5,760 nt of DNA from Candidatus Cloacimonadota bacterium (GTDB lineage Bacteria; Hydrothermota; E44-bin80), in contig SOKM01000038.1 in the NCBI GenBank assembly GCA_004375785.1, positions 1 to 5,760 of the forward strand, read 5' to 3'. Positions 1 through 5,188 of the stretch are shown in pieces. Below the pieces are notes generated by a model. The model saw only the letters and a list, made by a program, of their open reading frames with translations. It searched no databases and was not told the origin of the DNA. The position numbers and the translations under genes are program-made. Positions within the stretch are counted from its first letter, which is position 1, and each line of letters starts with the position of its first letter.

Positions 1-140
1 ATTTTTAAAGTACTAAATTCAAAGTCAGTTAGTTGGTAACAGATACTGGTTGATGCATTGAACGGATTGGGATAGACATTGAGCCCCCCTAAATCTGAAA
101 CTTCTATCTCCCTTATTTCTTTCTCTTTAACTCCTACTAC
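1..140. repeat. Near-identical tract shared with 2774-2913 (sorting-domain coding)
   Basis: Aligned without gaps at offset 2773, positions 1-79 differ from 2774-2852 at one base (56), and 1-140 differ at seven bases by my count (about 95% identity). The following 180 bases have about 38 differences (about 79%). The tract encodes the linker and the first part of the sorting domain in two paralogs. Confidence 0.8.
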
Positions 141-1181
141 TATATGCTTTAGAATTTGTAAACTATCATAATCTGCGACAAATACCAACGTATCAATAGC
201 AAATACCCCCCGAGGGTCTCCTGGAGTGTCGTAACTCGCTACAAGTGTGGGGGTTAAAGGATCAGAAATATTTACTACCCTTAGACCTCCCTCAACATCT
301 GCTCTTTTGTAAGAAGCATACTTGGGTCTTAACCCTCCAACTTGTCTCGGTCCTTTATCACTACTCCACCAGTCAGCAGCGGCTACATAAGCATAACTAC
401 CAGAAACACAAACTGCAAGTGGGTCGCCATTCATTGTGACACTGTTAATAATGAATGGAACCGTTGGATCTGACACATTCACAATTTGTAAAGTCCCATC
501 TGTCCCAAAATTACTCTGACAAGCCACATAAGCGAAGGTATCAATAACAAATACATCATAACAGCTATTAGGCATAGCAACAGCTCCTAACCTAAACGGT
601 GCTGTAGAGTCAGATACTTCTATTATTTGAAGACTATCAAGGTCAGCAAGATAAGCAATCAAGTTATTGACGAATAGATCTTTCGTTTTGCCTGGTGTAT
701 GGTGCCGACCAATTATCGAAGGAGTTGATGGGTTTAAAACGCTCACTATCTGCAAACCAGAATCACTTGCTGCCAAATAGGCGTTACTATCTCTAACATA
801 AACACCTTTGGGTTCTGTAACTACAGGAATAAAGCAGGATCCTACTATGCTTGGAGAATCAGGAGTGGAGACATTCACTATTGTAAACCAGCCACCATCA
901 TTAATGTATGCGAGGGTATCTATCACAAAGACTCCTAGGGGGCCTGAGCCTTCATCGAAGTTGATAACTACCCAAGGAGATGGCGGTGCGGATATGTCAA
1001 CAATAGATAAATAGCTACGGGTTGCTACATAGGCAAAATCACTTTGAACAAAAACTCCCCAGGGCCAACCTAATGGTCTACACGCTCCCACTCTTACAAT
1101 GGAATCACTCCTTGCTGGCTGGGCAGTAAGGGACACTGCGAGGATACAAAAGAGAATAATAAAACCCAGTTTAATTTTCAT
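1..1181 (-). CDS. LVIVD-repeat beta-propeller secreted protein, 3' end cut by left window edge
   Basis: My translation gives 393 uninterrupted codons from the ATG at 1181 to the window edge; no stop is reached, so the C-terminus lies outside. Residues 1-20 form a signal peptide (MKIK, then a hydrophobic core ending LTA). Seven LVIVD-type repeats follow at about 28-69, 70-110, 111-154, 155-195, 196-242, 243-311 and 312-350, with recurring YDTPG, AYVA and ADYDSLQI motifs; this predicts a seven-bladed propeller. Repeat 6 carries an inserted loop (about 273-293). A linker (351-365) leads into a C-terminal sorting domain starting NVYPNPF, of which about 28 residues are visible; siblings suggest about 60 more. 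The start is fixed by an AGGAGGT five bases upstream and by the ATGA overlap with the preceding gene. The role is probably surface or extracellular binding; the ligand is unknown. DNA is patchily near-identical to two sibling genes. Confidence 0.9.
   Translation of the reverse strand, partial: MKIKLGFIILFCILAVSLTAQPARSDSIVRVGACRPLGWPWGVFVQSDFAYVATRSYLSIVDISAPPSPWVVINFDEGSGPLGVFVIDTLAYINDGGWFTIVNVSTPDSPSIVGSCFIPVVTEPKGVYVRDSNAYLAASDSGLQIVSVLNPSTPSIIGRHHTPGKTKDLFVNNLIAYLADLDSLQIIEVSDSTAPFRLGAVAMPNSCYDVFVIDTFAYVACQSNFGTDGTLQIVNVSDPTVPFIINSVTMNGDPLAVCVSGSYAYVAAADWWSSDKGPRQVGGLRPKYASYKRADVEGGLRVVNISDPLTPTLVASYDTPGDPRGVFAIDTLVFVADYDSLQILKHIVVGVKEKEIREIEVSDLGGLNVYPNPFNASTSICYQLTDFEFSTLK
325..388. 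repeat. 64-bp near-identical tract shared with 5697-5760 (blade 6 coding)
   Basis: 63 of 64 bases match 5697-5760; the only difference is at 333. Identity falls off sharply below 325. The tract encodes the YVAAADWWSSDKGPRQVGGLR segment in the left-edge gene, and its full extent is hidden because the partner runs into the window edge. Confidence 0.8.
1081..1181. repeat. Conserved 5' cassette (signal-peptide coding) of the propeller genes
   Basis: This 101-bp stretch recurs at 2463-2563 (8 differences by my count, about 92%) and 3878-3978 (12 differences, about 88%). The first 37 coding bases are identical between this copy and the 3942-3978 copy. It encodes the signal peptide and the start of blade 1; similarity drops right after it. 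Confidence 0.75.
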
Positions 1182-2563
1182 TTTTTACCTCCTAAGAATA
1201 ATACCTTTTCACATACTTTGTTTTGAAATTTATATGTTTTGGCTTGGATAAAATAAACACCTTTACTTACAATCCACCCCTTATCATCTTTCCCAGACCA
1301 TACAGCCGTATAACTCCCATTCTCTTGATACCCGTTATGAATTGTTTTCACCAACTTTCCTGTAATATCAAATATTTTCAAGCTTATATGACTTGAGATT
1401 GAGAGTTGATAATGAATATTTGCTGAAGAATAGATCGGATTTGGATGTATGGATAATTCAAGAACTCTCTCTCCCCTTCTACTACTTATTTCCTCAATTC
1501 CTGTCATGATATGTTTCAGTATTTGCAGGCTATCCTCGTCTGCCACATAAATGTATTCACCAACTACAAAAACATCTTCTGGATAGCCCGGTGTATCATA
1601 ACTTGTCACCAATTCAAGATTGTCAGGTTGACTAATATCAACTATTCGCAATCCGCCTTCCACATCTGCTTTGGAGTCAGGATGATTTCTGCTTCTCATT
1701 TCAAAAGGGTCTCTTTTTCGTTTGCCTTTTCGTGTCCAATAGTCTACGGCTGCAACATATGCATAATTGCCTTCGATAAATACCGCTATAGGGTCACCAT
1801 TCATATAGACCTCATCCACTAATAGAGGATTCGAGGGGTTAGAAATATCCACCAATATTAATCTGCCATCTGTCCCGAAATTGCTCTGGCATGCAACGTA
1901 TGCATAATTGTCCTTTATGTCTACATCCCAACAACCAGAGGGCATACCGCATGCACCGACACGAAAAGGATTATTAGGTACAGCAACATTCGCTATTTGT
2001 AAACTATCGTTATCCGCTATGTAGAGCAAAGTATCCCTTATACGAAGATCAAAAGCATATCCAGGTGTATCGTAAGCAATTATTATGTAAGGAGAATCTG
2101 GCTGAGCTACATTTATTATCTGTACTCCTTTAGTCCCATGTGCAAGATATGCGATAGTATCAGATACAACAATACCTTTAGGCATGACCCCTGTTGTTGG
2201 TGTAAAGCACCATCCAAGCCTATAAAGACTTTCAGGGTTCGCAACACTGACAGTAGAAAACCTTGTGACGAGTCCATTATTATTGTATGCAACAGTATCT
2301 TGCACGAAAACACCTACAGGGGCTACGTGGACATCGCTATAATAGCTTACTACATAAGGGTTTGACGAATCTGCTACATTCACTACCGTAAGTCTTCCTC
2401 CATCAGCTATATAAGCATAATCACCCTGCACATGCACACCAAAAGCAACTCCCGGTGTTGCACACGCTCCCACCCTCACAATAGAATCACTCCTTGCTGG
2501 CTGAGCAGTAAGGGATACTGCAAGGATACAAAAGAGAATAATAAAACCCAATCTAATTTTCAT
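1178..2563 (-). CDS. LVIVD-repeat seven-bladed beta-propeller protein with C-terminal sorting domain
   Basis: This is a complete 461-residue secreted protein. The signal peptide is residues 1-20 (MKIRLGFIILFCILAVSLTA), possibly cleaved a little later. Seven LVIVD-like repeats occupy about 28-69, 70-113, 114-158, 159-199, 200-246, 247-316 and 317-355; repeats 4 and 7 are closest to the consensus (YDTPG, then IADNDSLQI or VADEDSLQI). Repeat 6 contains a strongly basic insertion (about 277-298, with KGKRKR). A short linker precedes a FlgD-Ig-like/T9SS type A sorting domain (about 370-461) with HPNP, IFDITGKLVKTI and GVYFIQA. Such domains direct export across the outer membrane or anchoring in FCB bacteria. 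An AGGAGGT lies five bases before the ATG. The gene follows the 2593-3978 paralog by 29 bp and overlaps the next by 4 bp. Its tail (VLFLGGKK) runs a little past the usual domain end and supplies the next ribosome binding site. The ligand is unknown. Confidence 0.93.
   Translation of the reverse strand: MKIRLGFIILFCILAVSLTAQPARSDSIVRVGACATPGVAFGVHVQGDYAYIADGGRLTVVNVADSSNPYVVSYYSDVHVAPVGVFVQDTVAYNNNGLVTRFSTVSVANPESLYRLGWCFTPTTGVMPKGIVVSDTIAYLAHGTKGVQIINVAQPDSPYIIIAYDTPGYAFDLRIRDTLLYIADNDSLQIANVAVPNNPFRVGACGMPSGCWDVDIKDNYAYVACQSNFGTDGRLILVDISNPSNPLLVDEVYMNGDPIAVFIEGNYAYVAAVDYWTRKGKRKRDPFEMRSRNHPDSKADVEGGLRIVDISQPDNLELVTSYDTPGYPEDVFVVGEYIYVADEDSLQILKHIMTGIEEISSRRGERVLELSIHPNPIYSSANIHYQLSISSHISLKIFDITGKLVKTIHNGYQENGSYTAVWSGKDDKGWIVSKGVYFIQAKTYKFQNKVCEKVLFLGGKK
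1187..1193 (-). promoter_or_regulatory. Ribosome binding site inside the end of the upstream gene
   Basis: AGGAGGT on the minus strand ends five bases before the ATG at 1181. It lies within the last codons of the upstream propeller gene (TTA GGA GGT, encoding Leu-Gly-Gly), whose stop overlaps this start as ATGA. Translation of the two genes is therefore probably coupled. Confidence 0.8.
2463..2563. repeat. Conserved 5' cassette, second copy
   Basis: Signal-peptide coding copy belonging to the 1178-2563 gene, about 92% identical to 1081-1181. Confidence 0.75.
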
Positions 2564-2568
2564 TTAAC

Positions 2569-2575
2569 ACCTCCT
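2569..2575 (-). promoter_or_regulatory. Ribosome binding site for the 1178-2563 gene
   Basis: AGGAGGT on the minus strand, five bases (GTTAA) before the ATG at 2563. It sits in the 29-bp gap after the preceding paralog and supports this start. Confidence 0.8.
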
Positions 2576-2592
2576 TTTGGAAGCATTAAAGC

Positions 2593-3978
2593 TTATTCAA
2601 TTTTGACTATCTTTTGGTTTATCTTCTTTGAACCGACTCTTAGCTGACAAAAATAAAAGCCACTCTTAGGGACACCGCTTAAATCACCACTTCTATCCCA
2701 TTGAAACTTGTAAAGACCAGGTTTTTGTATTCCATTAAAAAGTGTTTCAACTAATCTTCCTGATACATCATAGATTTTTAAAGTACTAAATTCAAAGTCA
2801 GTTAGTTGGTAACAGATACTGGTTGATGTATTGAACGGATTGGGATAGACATGGAGCACCCCTAAATCTGAAACTTCTATCTCCTTTATTTCATCTTCTT
2901 TAACTCCTACTACAATGTGCTTCAGAATTTGAAGGCTATCATAATCCGCTATAAAAACCAATGTATCAACAGCAAATACACCACGGGGGTCTCCTGGTGT
3001 ATCGTAACTTGCAACGAGTGTAGGACTCAAAGGATCTGAAATGTGAACAATCCTCAATCCTCCTTCTACATCCGCTCTTCTGTTAGAAGCATACTCGTGT
3101 TTTAACCCTCCTATCTGTCTATCTCTTCCTTTAGACACATTCCAATAATCAGCCGCTGCTATATAAGCATAATCACCTGAAATCCATATATCAATCGGGG
3201 CACCATTTAAGTTATCAGCACTTGCTACGATTTGGGGCGAGGCTGGATTAGATACATTGACAACTTGAACACTGCCATCACTGCCAAAATTACTTACACT
3301 GGTTGCATACGCAAAAGTATCTACAACAAATACATCGTAACAACCATTTGGGATTTTACATGCTCCAACACGATAGGGGTTAGTAGAATCGGCAATACTC
3401 ACAATAAGTAAACTGTCGTAATCTGCAATGTAGATTAAAGTATCTTTTACAAATAAATCAAGAGCAGTTCCAGGGGTGTCGAAAGTATCAAGTGGCTCTG
3501 GTGACGTTGAAGGGACCGCATTAATAATTTCAAAACCTGTGTTGCCCAATGCTATATAAGCAAGATTGTCTTTAATACAGATTCCTTTTGCATCAAGACC
3601 ACTCCCTGTATAGGTCCAACAGGAGCCAAGAACATAAGGAGCAGTCGGATCTGAAACACTTACTTCAACAAATCTTCCAGATAAAAAAGAGTTCAAATAA
3701 GCAATTGTGTCTCTCACAACAGAACCTAATACTCCTGAATAAAGAGGATGGAAGAGACTACCAACAACAGTAGGATTAACTGGTAAAGAGACATTTACTA
3801 TTGTGAAGTGATTATAATCTGCCACATATGCAAAACTATCCTGAACAAATACACCCCAAGTCAATCCCGGTGTCGCACACGCCCCCACTCTCACAATAGA
3901 ATCAGCCTTTGCTGGCTGGGCAGAAAGAGTTACTGCAAAGATACAAAAGAGAATAATAAAACCCAGTTTAATTTTCAT
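2593..3978 (-). CDS. LVIVD-repeat seven-bladed beta-propeller protein with C-terminal sorting domain
   Basis: This is a complete 461-residue paralog of its downstream neighbour, with the same length. The signal peptide is residues 1-20 or 1-25 (core LGFIILFCIFAV, then LSA or AKA as cleavage sites). LVIVD-like repeats lie at about 28-69, 70-114, 115-160, 161-201, 202-248, 249-319 and 320-358, predicting a seven-bladed propeller. Repeat 6 has an inserted loop at about 280-301 between AAADYW and ADVEGGLRIV. A glutamate-rich linker (359-373) joins a FlgD-Ig-like/T9SS type A sorting domain (374-461) with VYPNPFN, IYDVSGRLVETL, a GLYKFQWD strand and SGFYFCQL. The protein is expected at the cell surface or secreted; no catalytic motif is visible. 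The start is set by AGGAGGT five bases upstream. Directly before that site is a 20-bp palindrome, making this the gene most likely to have its own translational or transcriptional control. Confidence 0.93.
   Translation of the reverse strand: MKIKLGFIILFCIFAVTLSAQPAKADSIVRVGACATPGLTWGVFVQDSFAYVADYNHFTIVNVSLPVNPTVVGSLFHPLYSGVLGSVVRDTIAYLNSFLSGRFVEVSVSDPTAPYVLGSCWTYTGSGLDAKGICIKDNLAYIALGNTGFEIINAVPSTSPEPLDTFDTPGTALDLFVKDTLIYIADYDSLLIVSIADSTNPYRVGACKIPNGCYDVFVVDTFAYATSVSNFGSDGSVQVVNVSNPASPQIVASADNLNGAPIDIWISGDYAYIAAADYWNVSKGRDRQIGGLKHEYASNRRADVEGGLRIVHISDPLSPTLVASYDTPGDPRGVFAVDTLVFIADYDSLQILKHIVVGVKEDEIKEIEVSDLGVLHVYPNPFNTSTSICYQLTDFEFSTLKIYDVSGRLVETLFNGIQKPGLYKFQWDRSGDLSGVPKSGFYFCQLRVGSKKINQKIVKIE
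2774..2913. repeat. Near-identical partner of 1-140
   Basis: This is the copy in the 2593-3978 gene of the sorting-domain tract also found at the left window edge: 78 of 79 bases match over 2774-2852, with a clear drop in identity beyond about 2913. Confidence 0.8.
3878..3978. repeat. Conserved 5' cassette, third copy
   Basis: Signal-peptide coding copy belonging to the 2593-3978 gene, about 88% identical to 1081-1181 and identical to it over the first 37 coding bases. Confidence 0.75.
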
Positions 3979-3983
3979 CTGAT

Positions 3984-3990
3984 ACCTCCT
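3984..3990 (-). promoter_or_regulatory. Ribosome binding site abutting a palindrome
   Basis: AGGAGGT on the minus strand, five bases (ATCAG) before the ATG at 3978. The first base follows directly on the 3991-4010 palindrome with no spacer, so folding of the mRNA there could affect ribosome access. Confidence 0.8.
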
Positions 3991-4010
3991 GGTATAATAT
4001 TCATTATACC
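3991..4010. repeat. Perfect 20-bp inverted repeat (8-bp arms, 4-base loop)
   Basis: The arms GGTATAAT (3991-3998) and ATTATACC (4003-4010) are exact reverse complements around the loop ATTC. The element lies in the 93-bp gap upstream of the 2593-3978 gene and ends exactly where its Shine-Dalgarno begins. It could be an mRNA hairpin, an operator for a dimeric regulator, or a -10 region (TATAAT occurs on both strands). No T-run follows it on either strand, so it is not an intrinsic terminator. The palindrome is certain; its role is not. Confidence 0.6.
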
Positions 4011-4025
4011 TGATTACACAGATTT
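4010..4025. repeat. Short dispersed repeat, inverted copy of 4409-4424
   Basis: The 16 bases CTGATTACACAGATTT are the exact reverse complement of 4409-4424, and a third copy at 4386-4401 matches the latter at 13 of 16 positions. This copy is intergenic; the other two lie inside the jelly-roll gene. It may be a fragment of a dispersed repeat, but three short copies are weak evidence. Confidence 0.4.
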
Positions 4026-4064
4026 ACACCTCTGTCGAGAAATAACCTTTGAAATCATTATCAT
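4014..4064 (-). other. Possible short leader ORF (14-16 codons)
   Basis: Directly after the TAA of the jelly-roll gene (4074-4072), the minus strand reads AGGAG (4071-4067), then ATG at 4064 and an in-frame ATG at 4058, eight bases from AGGAG, which is good spacing. The frame encodes MIMISKVISRQRCKSV and stops with TAA at 4016-4014, four bases before the palindrome ahead of the next gene. The layout resembles a leader peptide, hairpin and ribosome binding site, but the peptide has no recognised similarity and a short ORF like this can arise by chance. Confidence 0.2.
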
Positions 4065-4071
4065 GTCTCCT

Positions 4072-5151
4072 TTATTGCGTGTTTCGAGTTAATAGATTAT
4101 AATCCTTATTAAATGTTTTGTCAACAAATTTCATTGATTGGTTGACAAGTTTCTTTTCCTTTTTAGTCAAATCCCCATACAGTAAACCTAATTTTATCTG
4201 ATCAGTCTTGCCAATTAACTCATTAAAATAAGACATCCTTTCATAATTTGTCAGACTCTTAAATGTCTTACTTAATAAATTTGATAAACTCAGTACATAA
4301 TCTTTATCATCTTTTGTGAAATACTGCTTAAAAGTTCTGTAATTTACCCTTGCTACCATATTTTCTATCTGCCTTATCTCGTTTTTAATCTGCGTAATCT
4401 GATTTTTGAAATCTGTGTAATCAGCGAAGCTCACATCATCATAAAACACCTCACCGTCAGACTCCGCAGTTTCTTCTGTTGTGCCGAGGGAAATCTTATT
4501 TGAAACATAACTGGGATTCATAGGCACAAAGGTTCCTTTCAATTCTCCATCCACATAGAAATCGACCACTGCTGGATTTGGCGGGTCGGGATACCGATGT
4601 ATCTGAATCTTATACCACATGTCAGTGGAATCGATGTATGCACCGAAATGCATCCCATTCGCATCCTCAACCCAAATAGCATATGGATGATGATTGGGAA
4701 CCATTCCCACTGTATCAAGAACCAGAGCAATGTCAGTCTTATAAGCCAACCCCTCATCAGGGATATTCCACAATTCACATAAAATGAAGGAATCAATCGA
4801 ACTATGAGTATGATAAATCCACAGATAAAATTCTATCATATATTCTGAAGAAGAATTAATAAATGTTTTACAAGCATTTGCATAGGAGTTATCATCGGGG
4901 TCGTAGATGAAAAGGCTTTTCTCACCATGGGCTTGTGTTTGGTATGCATTTTCCAGATCTTCTGCGCGTCTGATTACAACCCCATTTTCACTTTCACTAT
5001 AGGGCCAGGTAGGTTCCTCTCCTGGACCCTCAAAGGTGTCTCTAACTAATATCTTAGCATCTATCTTTGAAACATCTATAACCACGAACAAACATACAAA
5101 CACAACACCTAAAAGATATATCCAGCTGATTCTTTTCAATTTCTTTGTCAT
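4072..5151 (-). CDS. Secreted protein with LamG/concanavalin-like jelly-roll region and helical tail
   Basis: This is a complete 359-residue protein of unknown function. Residues 1-30 look like a signal peptide or N-terminal anchor: basic MTKKLKR, then a hydrophobic stretch from about 9 to 26. Residues about 34-245 resemble a LamG or concanavalin A-like beta-sandwich: it opens VRDTFEG, has alternating strands (EYMIEFYLWI, WYKIQIHRY, VVDFYVDGELKG) and closes GEVFYDDVSFADY, a typical ending of such domains. Glycan binding is plausible from the fold only. Residues about 246-359 are charged and probably helical, starting with a coiled-coil-like stretch (ITQIKNEIRQIENM), and resemble nothing I know. 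No sorting domain is present, so its final location may differ from that of the propeller proteins around it. AGGAGGT lies seven bases before the ATG. It sits 37 bp after one propeller gene and 93 bp before the next, in the probable operon. Confidence 0.88.
   Translation of the reverse strand: MTKKLKRISWIYLLGVVFVCLFVVIDVSKIDAKILVRDTFEGPGEEPTWPYSESENGVVIRRAEDLENAYQTQAHGEKSLFIYDPDDNSYANACKTFINSSSEYMIEFYLWIYHTHSSIDSFILCELWNIPDEGLAYKTDIALVLDTVGMVPNHHPYAIWVEDANGMHFGAYIDSTDMWYKIQIHRYPDPPNPAVVDFYVDGELKGTFVPMNPSYVSNKISLGTTEETAESDGEVFYDDVSFADYTDFKNQITQIKNEIRQIENMVARVNYRTFKQYFTKDDKDYVLSLSNLLSKTFKSLTNYERMSYFNELIGKTDQIKLGLLYGDLTKKEKKLVNQSMKFVDKTFNKDYNLLTRNTQ
4386..4424. repeat. Pair of degenerate 16-bp direct repeats within the jelly-roll gene
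   Basis: Positions 4386-4401 and 4409-4424 match at 13 of 16 bases (core AATCTGYGTAATC), and the second is an exact inverted copy of 4010-4025. In the coding strand they specify DYTDF and QITQI, at the border between the jelly-roll region and the helical tail. Repeats at a domain junction could mark an old insertion or fusion point. Confidence 0.4.
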
Positions 5152-5158
5152 TTTTTCA

Positions 5159-5165
5159 ACCTCCT
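5159..5165 (-). promoter_or_regulatory. Ribosome binding site for the jelly-roll gene
   Basis: AGGAGGT on the minus strand, seven bases (TGAAAAA) before the ATG at 5151, in the 37-bp gap after the upstream propeller gene. It supports the chosen start. Confidence 0.8.
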
Positions 5166-5188
5166 ACTTCAAAAGTTGGGTGTTAAAT

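Noticed and set aside
808..1014. Plus-strand frame of 68 codons
   Set aside because: It lies opposite blades 1-3 of the left-edge propeller gene, whose own frame is fully open and motif-rich there.
1511..1822. Plus-strand frame of 103 codons
   Set aside because: It is antisense to a well-supported propeller gene, has no domain-like sequence and no convincing ribosome binding site.
3991..4010. Palindrome as a Rho-independent terminator
   Set aside because: The stem is AT-rich with only two G-C pairs per arm, and no T-run follows on either strand; on the minus strand it is followed at once by the Shine-Dalgarno.
4003..4038. Promoter with TATAAT (4008-4003) and TCGACA (4038-4033) on the minus strand
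   Set aside because: The hexamers are 24 bases apart, too far for a standard sigma-70 promoter, and the TATAAT is explained by the palindrome.
4539..4796. Minus-strand frame of 85 codons with many aromatic residues
   Set aside because: It is another frame of the jelly-roll gene; the longer frame has a signal peptide, a ribosome binding site and a credible domain pattern.
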